Shown piece by piece: positions 35,406-43,111 of a DNA stretch of 64,000 nucleotides (positions are counted from its first letter, which is position 1; the number at the start of each line of letters is the position of its first letter). The notes under the pieces were generated by a model. It saw nothing but the letters and a program-made list of their open reading frames with translations. It ran no database searches and was not told where the DNA came from. Position numbers and translations under genes: made by a program. The DNA is from Thermosyntropha sp. (GTDB lineage Bacteria > Bacillota > Syntrophomonadia > Syntrophomonadales > Syntrophomonadaceae), in NCBI RefSeq assembly GCF_017656155.1, contig NZ_JACDOH010000001.1:62001-126000 (forward strand). Reading direction: 5' to 3'.

Positions 35406-36152
35406 ATGAAAGAGAAGATAGCTGGCATTAATACTGTTATGGAAGCAATTAAAGGGGGAAGGCGCAAGGTTTATAAGGTTTTTATCCAGGAAGGTCGGGG
35501 AGGTAGAAAGATAGAAGATTTAGTAAAACTGGCTCAAGCCAGAGGAATTTTTATCCAGTATGTTGAAAAACAAAAACTCGATAAAATGTCCCCTTCAAAA
35601 AATCATCAGGGAATAATCGCACAAATAGAAGATTATCCTTACAACAGCGTTGAAGAAATCCTGGAGTATGCCGTAATAAAAGGGGAAGAACCTTTTTTGG
35701 TTTTACTTGATGGAATTGAAGATCCTCAGAATATGGGAGCAATAGTAAGAACAGCTGAATGTGCGGGGGTGCATGGAGTAGTTATACCCCGGCATAATTC
35801 AGTTAAAATTACCGAGGCAGTAGTTAGGGCTTCCGCAGGAGCAGTTGAACATATGCGAATAGCCAAAGAAACTAATCTGGTAAATGTTATAAAATTTTTA
35901 AAAAAACAAGGGTTCTGGATAGTTGGAGCAGATGCTAATGGTGATAGAAATTATTTTGACCTGGATTATCCTGTTCCTTTAGCACTGGTGATAGGAAGCG
36001 AAGGAGAAGGAATGCGCAGGCTAGTAAAAGAGAATTGCGATATTCTGGTTAAGATACCGATGAAGGGGAATATAAATTCCCTGAACGCTTCAGTCGCTGC
36101 TGGATTAATAATGTATGAAGTGGTAAGACAGCGAAATATGGTGGAGAGATAA
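35406..36152 (+). CDS. rlmB: 23S rRNA (guanosine-2'-O)-methyltransferase RlmB-like
   Basis: A SPOUT (TrmH-family) methyltransferase, expected to modify G2251 of 23S rRNA. The 248-residue product has the small N-terminal substrate-binding domain (GINTVMEAIKGGRRKVYKVF) and the knotted catalytic motifs LDGIEDPQNMGAIVRTAE, LVIGSEGEGM and NSLNASVAAG. I chose the ATG at 35406 behind GGAGGAGG; the upstream in-frame ATG at 35364 lacks a ribosome site. Gene order matches Bacillus yacO. Confidence 0.93.
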   Translation: MKEKIAGINTVMEAIKGGRRKVYKVFIQEGRGGRKIEDLVKLAQARGIFIQYVEKQKLDKMSPSKNHQGIIAQIEDYPYNSVEEILEYAVIKGEEPFLVLLDGIEDPQNMGAIVRTAECAGVHGVVIPRHNSVKITEAVVRASAGAVEHMRIAKETNLVNVIKFLKKQGFWIVGADANGDRNYFDLDYPVPLALVIGSEGEGMRRLVKENCDILVKIPMKGNINSLNASVAAGLIMYEVVRQRNMVER

Positions 36153-36668
36153 ATGGGGAAAATATTAATTGTTGACGGCTATAATATAATATACTGCTGG
36201 CCAGAGCTTAGAAAAATGGCAAAGGTTTCCTTGGAAGAAGCCCGGGACAATTTAATTTCTGTAATGGCTGATTATGCAGGTTTTATTTCTGAAAAAATAG
36301 TTATAGTTTTTGATGCTGGAATGACTCCTGATGGGGCTACTTTGGAAAAGCTTCCTCCCAATATCGAAGTGATTTTTTCAGGGAAAAATGAGACGGCAGA
36401 TCAATTTATAGAAAGAATGGTTTTTAAGAAAGAATGGGGAGAAGACACTGAGATTTTTGTGGCAACGTCGGACTACGCTGAACAAACTATGGTTTTTGGC
36501 AAAGGAGCATATCGCATTTCGGCTTCTGAATTAAGAGAGGAAGTTAAAAAGGCGAAAAAAGAGGCAAAAAAAATAATAAAGAATAATAAGGGAAAATGGA
36601 GAATTTATTCTGGTCTTGACGATGAGGTTTTAGCTAAACTGGAAAGAATGAGACGGATAGATAAATAA
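36153..36668 (+). CDS. rae1: NYN-domain ribosome-associated endoribonuclease (Rae1/YacP)
   Basis: Rae1 cleaves mRNA inside the ribosomal A-site in Bacillus. The 171-residue NYN/PIN-like protein begins ILIVDGYNIIYCWPEL with the family's first Asp and contains IVFDAG and ETADQFIERM, which carry further acidic residues, then VATSDYAEQT. The C-terminal region is Lys-rich. The ATG follows directly after the rlmB stop, indicating coupling. Confidence 0.9.
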   Translation: MGKILIVDGYNIIYCWPELRKMAKVSLEEARDNLISVMADYAGFISEKIVIVFDAGMTPDGATLEKLPPNIEVIFSGKNETADQFIERMVFKKEWGEDTEIFVATSDYAEQTMVFGKGAYRISASELREEVKKAKKEAKKIIKNNKGKWRIYSGLDDEVLAKLERMRRIDK

Positions 36669-36731
36669 AAAAGACTATTTTTAGGGTATTTATGAAGTTT
36701 TTGGTAATTTTTTAAAGCAGAATGACCGTTT

Positions 36732-36757
36732 GGGTTTTACAAACCCTGTAAACAGGG
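36732..36757 (+). other. Two mutually exclusive hairpins upstream of sigH
   Basis: gggttt-tac-aaaccc (36732-36746) and ccctgt-aa-acaggg (36744-36757) share the ccc at 36744-36746. They lie upstream of the sigH promoter, so they would form only in read-through RNA from rae1. Confidence 0.4.
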
Positions 36758-36801
36758 AAGGTGAATGTCGAAAGAGGCCGATATGTCTAACATCTGTTTT
36801 C

Positions 36802-36831
36802 TTGACTAGGTGCGAAGGGAATGGCTATAAT
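36802..36831 (+). promoter_or_regulatory. Sigma-A promoter for sigH
   Basis: TTGACT (36802-36807), an 18-bp spacer and a perfect TATAAT (36826-36831), about 65 bases before sigH. Confidence 0.7.
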
Positions 36832-36896
36832 TACAGTATCCTTAGTTAAGAAGGAACTTTTTTCTGTATTAATAAACATACGTTGGGGGCGATTGA

Positions 36897-37547
36897 ATGG
36901 CCAATTCTATCGCTGAAAGAGAAGCTTATTTTACATATTTGGATATGTCTGACGAAGAGGTAGTGGAATTAGCCCAGGAGGGAGATCAGTGCGCGGTAGA
37001 TTTTTTAGTTGACAAGTATAAGAACTTTGTTAGAGCCAAGGCACGTTCTTATTTTTTGATCGGGGCAGATAAGGAAGATATAATTCAGGAAGGCATGATA
37101 GGTCTTTTTAAAGCAATAAGGGATTATAAACAGGATAAGCTGACTTCTTTCAGAGCATTCGCTGAGCTTTGCATTACCAGACAGATAATTACCGCTATAA
37201 AAACTGCCACCCGGCAAAAACACATTCCGCTCAATTCTTATGTGTCCCTAAATAAGCCTATTTATGATGAGGAATCTGATCGGACCCTTATGGATATACT
37301 TTCAACGGCGAAGGTTACTAATCCGGAAGATATAGTAATAAGCCAGGAAGAGTTTGTTTTTATTGAGAAGAAAATGGGTGAGTTGTTAAGCTCACTGGAA
37401 TGGAAAGTTCTAATGGCTTATTTAGAAGGCAAATCATATCAGGAAATAGCAGAAGAGCTACAAAGACATGTAAAGTCTATCGATAATGCATTACAACGGG
37501 TAAAGAGAAAACTTGAAAAATATTTGGAAGAACGTAGAAACGAATGA
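36897..37547 (+). CDS. sigH: RNA polymerase sigma-H factor
   Basis: Sigma-H directs early-sporulation and stationary-phase transcription. The 216-residue protein has sigma region 2 (DFLVDKYKNFVRAKARSYFL, then EDIIQEGMIGLFKAIRDY for core and -10 recognition) and region 4 (LEWKVLMAYLEGKSYQEIAE) with a helix-turn-helix for the -35 element. Position between rae1 and the rpmG-secE-nusG block is the standard one. The ribosome site (GGGGGCG) is fair. Confidence 0.96.
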   Translation: MANSIAEREAYFTYLDMSDEEVVELAQEGDQCAVDFLVDKYKNFVRAKARSYFLIGADKEDIIQEGMIGLFKAIRDYKQDKLTSFRAFAELCITRQIITAIKTATRQKHIPLNSYVSLNKPIYDEESDRTLMDILSTAKVTNPEDIVISQEEFVFIEKKMGELLSSLEWKVLMAYLEGKSYQEIAEELQRHVKSIDNALQRVKRKLEKYLEERRNE

Positions 37548-37568
37548 AAAAATATCTGAAAATATGTC

Positions 37569-37597
37569 TTGACATTAAGGCAAGTAGGATATAAAAT
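37569..37597 (+). promoter_or_regulatory. Promoter for the five-tRNA cluster
   Basis: TTGACA (37569-37574), a 17-bp spacer and TAAAAT (37592-37597), 12 bases before the first tRNA. Confidence 0.65.
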
Positions 37598-37609
37598 ATT
37601 ACTTGCTGA

Positions 37610-37685
37610 GCCGAGCTAGCTCAATTGGTAGAGCAGCTGACTTGTAATCAGCAGGTTGCGGGTTCGAGTCCTGTGCTCGGCTCCA
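37610..37685 (+). tRNA. tRNA-Thr (anticodon TGT)
   Basis: A 76-base cloverleaf with encoded CCA; acceptor gccgagc/gctcggc, anticodon loop cttgtaa, T-arm ggttcgagtcc. First of the cluster. Confidence 0.96.
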
Positions 37686-37717
37686 TTGAAGAATTAAAAT
37701 AAAATAAATATTGACAT

Positions 37718-37802
37718 GGAGGGATACCCAAGTGGCCAAAGGGGGCAGACTGTAAATCTGTTGGCTCAGCCTTCGAAGGTTCGAATCCTTCTCCCTCCAC
37801 CA
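37718..37802 (+). tRNA. tRNA-Tyr (anticodon GTA)
   Basis: An 85-base tRNA with a long variable arm and encoded CCA, as expected for class II tRNA-Tyr; acceptor ggaggga/tccctcc, anticodon loop ctgtaaa. Confidence 0.96.
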
Positions 37803-37809
37803 TTTGCGA

Positions 37810-37885
<76 letters not shown>

Positions 37886-37895
37886 TGAATATTAA

Positions 37896-37971
37896 GCCCA
37901 TATAGCTCAGTCGGCAGAGCGCATCCTTGGTAAGGATGAGGTCACCGGTTCAAGTCCGGTTATGGGCTCCA
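37896..37971 (+). tRNA. tRNA-Thr (anticodon GGT)
   Basis: A 76-base cloverleaf with encoded CCA; acceptor gcccata/tatgggc, anticodon loop ttggtaa. With CGT and TGT elsewhere, all three Thr anticodons occur in this window. Confidence 0.96.
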
Positions 37972-37975
37972 TTTT

Positions 37976-38052
37976 GGCGGCGTAGCTCAGCTGGCTAGAG
38001 CATACGGTTCATACCCGTAGGGTCAGGGGTTCGAATCCCTTCGCCGCTACCA
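37976..38052 (+). tRNA. tRNA-Met (elongator, anticodon CAT)
   Basis: 77 bases with encoded CCA; acceptor ggcggcg/cgccgct (closing G-T pair), anticodon loop ttcatac. It resembles elongator tRNA-Met rather than the lysidine tRNA-Ile. Confidence 0.93.
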
Positions 38053-38066
38053 TAGATAAGCAGTTA

Positions 38067-38100
38067 AGGAGTGAGATTTTTCTCACTTCTTTTATTTTAT
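38067..38100 (+). terminator. Terminator of the tRNA cluster
   Basis: A 10-bp stem with one wobble (aggagtgaga, 38067-38076, with tctcacttct, 38081-38090) and a tttt loop is followed by tttattttat. Confidence 0.85.
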
Positions 38101-38198
38101 AAGGAAATTCTTTTATTTTATGATTAAATTGGTTAAAATATTAACTGGCAGCAGAAAAAACTGCAAAAGCAATGTGAAAGGGGAAAGGTGAGAGACTG

Positions 38199-39401
38199 AT
38201 GGCAAAGGCAAAATTTGAGAGAACCAAACCTCATCTTAATATTGGAACCATAGGCCACGTAGACCATGGTAAGACAACCTTGACAGCAGCAATAACCCTG
38301 GTGCTTTCCAAAGCAGGTGGGGCACAGGCAACTTCTTATGATGAAATTGATAAAGCGCCGGAGGAAAGAGAAAGAGGAATAACCATCAACACAGCACATG
38401 TTGAATATGAGACTGAGAAGAGACATTATGCACACGTAGACTGCCCGGGACATGCAGACTACATAAAGAACATGATCACCGGGGCAGCCCAGATGGATGG
38501 AGCAATACTGGTAGTAAGTGCAGCAGATGGACCGATGCCGCAGACGAGAGAGCATATACTTTTATCGAGACAGGTAGGGGTTCCGTATATAGTAGTATTT
38601 ATGAACAAAGTAGACATGGTAGATGATGAAGAATTATTAGAACTGGTAGAGATGGAAATCAGAGATTTGTTAAATGAATATGAATTTCCTGGAGATGAAG
38701 TTCCCATAATAAAAGGATCTGGATTAAAGGCATTAGAATGTGGATGTGGCAGCAGAGAGTGTGAATGGTGTGGGCGCATATGGGAGTTAATGGATGCAGT
38801 GGATGAATATGTTCCGCAGCCAGAGAGACCGAAAGATCAACCATTCCTGATGCCGATAGAAGACGTATTTACCATAACCGGAAGAGGAACAGTAACCACA
38901 GGAAGAGTAGAAAGAGGAATGATAAAAGTAGGAGACGAAGTAGAGATAGTAGGTCTTAGAGAAGAGACCAAGAAGACAGTATGTACAGGAGTAGAAATGT
39001 TCCGGAAGATACTGGACTATGCTGAAGCGGGAGATAATATAGGGACCTTGTTAAGAGGAGTAGACAGAAAAGAAGTAGAAAGAGGAATGGTATTAGCAAA
39101 GCCAGGCAGCATAAATCCGCATACCAAATTCAGCGCAGAGGTATATGTTTTGACCAAGGAAGAAGGGGGGAGACACACTCCGTTCTTCAGTGGATACAGA
39201 CCGCAGTTTTATTTCAGAACAACTGATGTAACCGGTGTAATCACCTTGCCAGAAGGAGTAGAGATGGTAATGCCCGGGGACAATGTTCAGATGAGCATAG
39301 AATTGATAACCCCGATAGCAATAGAAGAAGGTTTAAGATTTGCGATAAGAGAAGGTGGAAGAACAGTTGGTGCTGGTGTTGTTACTGCTATAAATGAATA
39401 A
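38199..39401 (+). CDS. tuf: Elongation factor Tu, copy 1, with four-cysteine insert
   Basis: EF-Tu carries aminoacyl-tRNA to the ribosome with GTP. The 400 residues hold G1 GHVDHGKT (19-26), the G2 effector region [13 protein letters not shown]3 DCPGH (81-85) and G4 NKVD (136-139), then domains 2 and 3. Unusually, the segment after KGSGLKALE is [12 protein letters not shown]: Cys181, Cys183, Cys188 and Cys191, where most EF-Tu proteins have a short acidic linker. The gene lies alone between the tRNA cluster and rpmG. From 38182 to 39403 it is identical by eye to copy 2 at 54463-55684. GGGAAAGGTGAG provides the ribosome site. Confidence 0.97.
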   Translation: MAKAKFERTKPHLNIGTIGHVDHGKTTLTAAITLVLSKAGGAQATSYDEIDKAPEERERGITINTAHVEYETEKRHYAHVDCPGHADYIKNMITGAAQMDGAILVVSAADGPMPQTREHILLSRQVGVPYIVVFMNKVDMVDDEELLELVEMEIRDLLNEYEFPGDEVPIIKGSGLKALECGCGSRECEWCGRIWELMDAVDEYVPQPERPKDQPFLMPIEDVFTITGRGTVTTGRVERGMIKVGDEVEIVGLREETKKTVCTGVEMFRKILDYAEAGDNIGTLLRGVDRKEVERGMVLAKPGSINPHTKFSAEVYVLTKEEGGRHTPFFSGYRPQFYFRTTDVTGVITLPEGVEMVMPGDNVQMSIELITPIAIEEGLRFAIREGGRTVGAGVVTAINE

Positions 39402-39428
39402 TTAAATAATTAAAAAGAGGATGCTTTG

Positions 39429-39465
39429 ATACAGCAGGGCTCCTTCCCTGCTGTATTTTGGTATT
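39429..39465 (+). terminator. Terminator after tuf copy 1
   Basis: A perfect 11-bp stem (atacagcaggg, 39429-39439, with ccctgctgtat, 39446-39456) and a 6-base loop is followed by tttggtattt. Confidence 0.8.
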
Positions 39466-39475
39466 TGTTTACTCC

Positions 39476-39504
39476 TTGACATGAATAAAAGCTTGTGCTA
39501 GATT
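39476..39504 (+). promoter_or_regulatory. Promoter for rpmG-secE-nusG
   Basis: TTGACA (39476-39481), a 17-bp spacer and an extended -10 TGC-TAGATT (-10 at 39499-39504). Confidence 0.6.
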
Positions 39505-39545
39505 ATTGTAGGATTTTTGTGCATGAGATGGAGGTGTAGCAGAAA

Positions 39546-39695
39546 ATGAGAGTAGGAGTAACCCTTGCCTGCACCGAGTGCAAGCAGCGTAACTATACAA
39601 CTACTAAAAATAAGAAAAAACATGCCGAAAAACTTGAGCTTAAGAAATACTGTAAGTTTTGCAATTCCCACACTGTACACCGCGAGATTAAGTAA
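39546..39695 (+). CDS. rpmG: 50S ribosomal protein L33 (zinc-type)
   Basis: A 49-residue protein, [17 protein letters not shown]..., with zinc-ribbon cysteines Cys9, Cys12, Cys36 and Cys39, so it is the zinc-binding L33 form. GGAGGTG lies 8-14 bases before the ATG. Its place before secE is conserved across bacteria. Confidence 0.95.
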   Translation: MRVGVTLACTECKQRNYTTTKNKKKHAEKLELKKYCKFCNSHTVHREIK

Positions 39696-39715
39696 TATTG
39701 GGGATGTGAATAATT

Positions 39716-39958
39716 TTGAGTAAGAATAATACTCCGGTTAAGGAAGAAGGAAATTTTAAGAAAAAGATAAATAATACCAAGGAATATCTTGTAAGTGTTT
39801 ATAATGAACTGCAAAAAGTACACTGGCCTGACCGCACTCAGCTTATTGGCTATACTGGAGTAGTGCTTTTTGCGGTTTTGATAGTTGGTTTGATTATATG
39901 GCTGTTTGATTCAGGATTGTCATTTGTTTTGCAAAAACTTTTCGAGGCCCTGGCATAA
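39716..39958 (+). CDS. secE: Preprotein translocase subunit SecE
   Basis: SecE clamps SecY in the Sec channel. The 80-residue product has the conserved amphipathic block YNELQKVHWPDRTQLIGYTG and one membrane helix (about residues 47-68), the single-helix form of SecE. The start is TTG at 39716 with a weak GGGGATG ribosome site; no in-frame ATG or GTG fits better. Confidence 0.94.
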   Translation: MSKNNTPVKEEGNFKKKINNTKEYLVSVYNELQKVHWPDRTQLIGYTGVVLFAVLIVGLIIWLFDSGLSFVLQKLFEALA

Positions 39959-39965
39959 TGAGGAG

Positions 39966-40574
39966 GTGCTTCCAATTACCGCCGGAAAGGAATTGGAACC
40001 AAAAAAAAATAAACACCCTAAAGATGAACCTATAGACCTTTCGGCATTTAAGGGCGAATGGTATGTAGTTCATACTTATTCAGGTTATGAAAATAAGATA
40101 AAGATCGATTTGACTAAAAGAGTCGAAACTATGCATATGCAGGATAAAATTTTTGGTGTCCTAGTCCCGGAAGAACAGGAAGTAGAGTTTAAAGGTGGAA
40201 AGAGGAAGGTAACCAATAAAAGGGTCTTCCCGGGATATGTTTTGGTTAATATGATTATGGATGAAGATTCCTGGTATGTAGTAAGGCATACTCCAGGAGT
40301 TACAGGCTTTGTAGGCAGTGGAAACAAGCCGGTTCCTCTGCAGCCGGAAGAAGTTGATAAAATACTTAGGCAGATGGGATTAATGGAAACTAAGGCTAAA
40401 ATTATCGATGTGAATGTGGGAGAAAATATCAAAGTAAAAAGCGGACCATTTGCTAATTTTGAAGGTATAGTGACAGAGCTTTTGCCTGATCGCGGAAAGG
40501 TTAAGGTTACTATTTCCATGTTCGGCAGGGAAACTCCTGTAGAACTGGATTATGAACAAATTGAAAGAGTATAA
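39966..40574 (+). CDS. nusG: Transcription termination/antitermination protein NusG
   Basis: NusG couples RNA polymerase processivity with translation. The NGN domain (WYVVHTYSGYENKIKIDLTK) and a C-terminal KOW domain (GENIKVKSGPFANFEGIV) are intact. The start is unclear: no in-frame ATG exists before the NGN domain. The strong AGGAGGTG (39961-39968) overlaps a GTG at 39966 but sits six bases before an ATT codon at 39975. I give the GTG; ATT is a real alternative. Either way there is a Lys-rich N-terminal extension of about 25 residues compared with Bacillus NusG. Confidence 0.93.
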   Translation: MLPITAGKELEPKKNKHPKDEPIDLSAFKGEWYVVHTYSGYENKIKIDLTKRVETMHMQDKIFGVLVPEEQEVEFKGGKRKVTNKRVFPGYVLVNMIMDEDSWYVVRHTPGVTGFVGSGNKPVPLQPEEVDKILRQMGLMETKAKIIDVNVGENIKVKSGPFANFEGIVTELLPDRGKVKVTISMFGRETPVELDYEQIERV

Positions 40575-40603
40575 AAGATTCCAGGGAATAAGGAGGTGGA
40601 AAT

Positions 40604-41029
40604 ATGGCAAAGAAGGTTATAGGCAAGATATCACTTCAGCTTCCTGCTGGTAAGGCAACACCTGCACCTCCTGTTGGGCCGGCTTTAGGTCAATATGGGG
40701 TTAATATTATGGGGTTCTGCAAGGAGTATAATGCTAAAACTGCTCAGCAGGCCGGTTACATTATTCCGGTTGAGATTACCGTTTATGAAGATCGTTCATT
40801 TACATTTGTAACCAAGTCGCCACCAGCATCAGACCTTTTGAAAAAGGCAGCTAACATTGAAAAAGGCTCAGGTGTACCTAACAGAGACAAGGTAGGTAAA
40901 GTCCCCCGGGCTAAACTTGTTGAAATTGCTGAAATCAAGAAGGAAGATCTTAACGCTACTGACCTGGAAGCGGCAGTACGGATGATTGAGGGGACTGCGC
41001 GCAGCATGGGGATTGAGGTGGTAGATTAG
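40604..41029 (+). CDS. rplK: 50S ribosomal protein L11
   Basis: The 141-residue protein of the GTPase-associated centre. The N-terminal block [19 protein letters not shown] and the C-terminal RNA-binding block [12 protein letters not shown] are typical. AAGGAGGTGG precedes the ATG. It forms a pair with rplA. Confidence 0.97.
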   Translation: MAKKVIGKISLQLPAGKATPAPPVGPALGQYGVNIMGFCKEYNAKTAQQAGYIIPVEITVYEDRSFTFVTKSPPASDLLKKAANIEKGSGVPNRDKVGKVPRAKLVEIAEIKKEDLNATDLEAAVRMIEGTARSMGIEVVD

Positions 41030-41091
41030 ATTATTAACCTTTAATGATGTGGGAGGAATTTTCCGTATTTAACCACAAGGAGGGAAACAGA

Positions 41092-41793
41092 TTGAAAAGA
41101 GGAAAGGCGTATAAAGAGGCGATAGCCAAAGTTGATCGCAGTAAGCTTTACGAACCAGCTGAAGCTTTAAAGCTGGTAAAGGAAATTGCTCATGCCAAAT
41201 TTGATGAAACTGTTGAAGTGCATGTAAAATTAGGGGTTGATCCTAGACATGCTGATCAACAGGTCAGAGGTACTGTGAGTTTACCCCATGGGACAGGTAA
41301 AACACGTCGGGTATTGGTTTTTGCCAAAGGTGAAAAGGCAAAAGAAGCTGAAGCAGCTGGTGCTGATTATGTAGGTGCTGAAGAGTTGGCAGAAAAGATT
41401 CAAAGCGGATGGTTTGATTTTGATGTTGCAGTAGCTACTCCTGATATGATGAGTGTAGTAGGTAAATTGGGTAAAATTTTAGGGCCAAGAGGCTTAATGC
41501 CCAATCCGAAATCTGGCACAGTTACAATGGATGTTGCTCGTGCTGTAAATGAATTAAAAGCAGGAAGAATTGAATACCGCGTAGATAAAAATTCAATTGT
41601 GCATGTGCCTATTGGAAAGGTTTCTTTTGATGCAGAAAAACTGCAGGATAATCTGAACGCTTTTGCTGAAGCTATAATTAAAGCTAAACCGGCAGCTGCC
41701 AAGGGGCAATATATAAAATCTGTCACTGTTTGTTCTACTATGGGACCAGGTATAAAGATTAGTCCTCTTGCATTTATGGCAGCAAATAAATAA
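41092..41793 (+). CDS. rplA: 50S ribosomal protein L1
   Basis: L1 builds the mobile stalk at the tRNA exit site and often represses its own operon. The start is TTG at 41092, eight bases after AAGGAGGG, giving 233 residues ([20 protein letters not shown]...), close to Bacillus L1. An upstream in-frame ATG at 41044 lacks fit to family length. The signature [18 protein letters not shown] is present. Confidence 0.96.
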   Translation: MKRGKAYKEAIAKVDRSKLYEPAEALKLVKEIAHAKFDETVEVHVKLGVDPRHADQQVRGTVSLPHGTGKTRRVLVFAKGEKAKEAEAAGADYVGAEELAEKIQSGWFDFDVAVATPDMMSVVGKLGKILGPRGLMPNPKSGTVTMDVARAVNELKAGRIEYRVDKNSIVHVPIGKVSFDAEKLQDNLNAFAEAIIKAKPAAAKGQYIKSVTVCSTMGPGIKISPLAFMAANK

Positions 41794-41825
41794 ACTGAAA
41801 AACGAATAAAATTGAAAATATTAAC

Positions 41826-41952
41826 TGTAGATAGCCGGCGGCCAGAGGCCTTAATGAACTTGAAGTTCGCCTGCTGAGGTTATCATATATTATCCGTCTT
41901 TATTGTTTAGATGGGTTAATGCCTCTGCGCTATCTGCGGAGGCATTTTAGTT
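41826..41952 (+). promoter_or_regulatory. L10 leader with attenuator upstream of rplJ-rplL
   Basis: Between rplA and rplJ lies a structured leader (atagccggcggccagaggcc...) ending in a terminator-like stem aatgcctctgc/gcggaggcatt (41918-41945) and tttta. Its site and layout match the L10(L12)-binding leader that autoregulates rplJL in Firmicutes. Confidence 0.75.
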
Positions 41953-42005
41953 ATTATATAAAAGTGACTTATACTGAAAAATAAGTCATAAAGGGGGTGA
42001 ATTGA

Positions 42006-42530
42006 GTGCCCAAAATAGAAGAGAAACAAAAGGTTGTTAAAGAGATAGAAGAAAAATTGCAAGATGCTACCCTGGTGGTTTTTACAGATTTTAAAGGCCT
42101 TACTGTGGAAGAAATGACCAATCTTCGCGGCAAACTTAGAATGCCAGGGGTTCAGTATAAGGTTTTAAAGAATACCATGTTGAGGTTTGCTTTGCGTAAT
42201 TTGGGCCATGAAGAAGTGGCTGAGCAGATTGAAGGCCCCAATGCAGTTTTGTTCAGCAAGGATGATCCGGCAGCTCCAGCTAAAATTTTGTATGATTTTA
42301 TTAAAGAAACTAAAAAGCTGGAAGTTAAGGGAGGAATACTGCAAGGGAAACCGATATCAGCTGATAAAGTTAAGAATCTGGCTGATTTGCCTCCGCGGGA
42401 AGTGCTGGTGGCCCAGGTTCTTGGAACTATGCAGGCACCTATCCAGGGCTTTGTCAATGTGCTTAATGCCAATATTACTGGTCTGGTAAGAGCACTTGAC
42501 CAGATTAAGGAAAAAAAAGCTGCCAGTTAA
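42006..42530 (+). CDS. rplJ: 50S ribosomal protein L10
   Basis: L10 anchors L7/L12 dimers to form the stalk. The start is GTG at 42006 behind AAGGGGGTGA, giving 174 residues. The N-terminal rRNA-binding region has TLVVFTDFKGLTVEEMTNLR and the C-terminal helix for L7/L12 follows. It presumably binds its own leader upstream. Confidence 0.96.
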   Translation: MPKIEEKQKVVKEIEEKLQDATLVVFTDFKGLTVEEMTNLRGKLRMPGVQYKVLKNTMLRFALRNLGHEEVAEQIEGPNAVLFSKDDPAAPAKILYDFIKETKKLEVKGGILQGKPISADKVKNLADLPPREVLVAQVLGTMQAPIQGFVNVLNANITGLVRALDQIKEKKAAS

Positions 42531-42639
42531 TAAGCTTAAGATAGGGCCTCGGGCAATAAAGCTAATTTACAGTTAATATGAAAAAATGATGTTAAATTTT
42601 AATAAAAATTAAAGAGAATCAAAGGGAGGTTATCAAATA

Positions 42640-43023
42640 ATGAGTAAAGTACAAGAGGTTATTGAAATTGTCAAGAGCTTAACTGTTTTAGAACTTTCTG
42701 AACTGGTAAAGGCTTTAGAAGAAGAATTTGGAGTTAGCGCTGCTGCACCTATGGCAGTTGCTGCTATGCCGGCGGCTGGTGCTGCTGCAGCCGGAGAAGC
42801 TGCTGAAGAAAAGAGTGAATTTGATGTAATTTTGGCTTCTGCTGGTGACAAGAAAATCAATGTTATAAAAGTTGTTCGTGAAATAACCGGTTTGGGCCTT
42901 AAAGAAGCTAAAGAGTTAGTTGATGGAGCTCCCAAACCGATTAAAGAAAAAGTATCCAAAGAGGAAGCTGAAGAGATCAAAGCTAAAATTGAAGAAGCTG
43001 GCGGTGCAGTAGAACTTAAATAG
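42640..43023 (+). CDS. rplL: 50S ribosomal protein L7/L12
   Basis: A 127-residue stalk protein with an N-terminal dimerisation helix ([17 protein letters not shown]), an Ala/Gly/Pro-rich hinge (about 36-58) and a C-terminal factor-binding domain ([20 protein letters not shown]). AGGGAGG precedes the ATG. Confidence 0.97.
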   Translation: MSKVQEVIEIVKSLTVLELSELVKALEEEFGVSAAAPMAVAAMPAAGAAAAGEAAEEKSEFDVILASAGDKKINVIKVVREITGLGLKEAKELVDGAPKPIKEKVSKEEAEEIKAKIEEAGGAVELK

Positions 43024-43031
43024 TTAAACAT

Positions 43032-43057
43032 AAAAAAGCGGCGTGCGCCGCTTTTTT
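43032..43057 (+). terminator. Terminator after rplL
   Basis: A compact hairpin aaaaaagcggcg (43032-43043) / cgccgctttttt (43046-43057). The central GTGC opens to form the loop, and the 3' arm ends in six Ts. Confidence 0.9.
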
Positions 43058-43111
43058 GTTTTTCTGGTATAATTTTAAAGAAAGGTTTAAATCATAATAA
43101 GAAAGGTAATG

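Noticed and set aside
36710-36800. Metabolite riboswitch upstream of sigH
   Set aside because: Paired elements exist, but I could not match any known riboswitch core (cobalamin, THF, preQ1, SAM), and the promoter lies downstream of it.
38133-38844. Antisense and out-of-frame ORFs over tuf (repeated at 54420-55125)
   Set aside because: They recur only because the tuf genes are identical. Cys/His-rich text is a by-product of the opposite strand.
39958-40035. ATG at 39958 as the nusG start
   Set aside because: It is in the wrong frame and reaches a stop after 25 codons.
42633-43031. Full-length antisense ORF over rplL
   Set aside because: A composition artefact of an Ala/Glu-rich gene read backwards; no ribosome site or homology.
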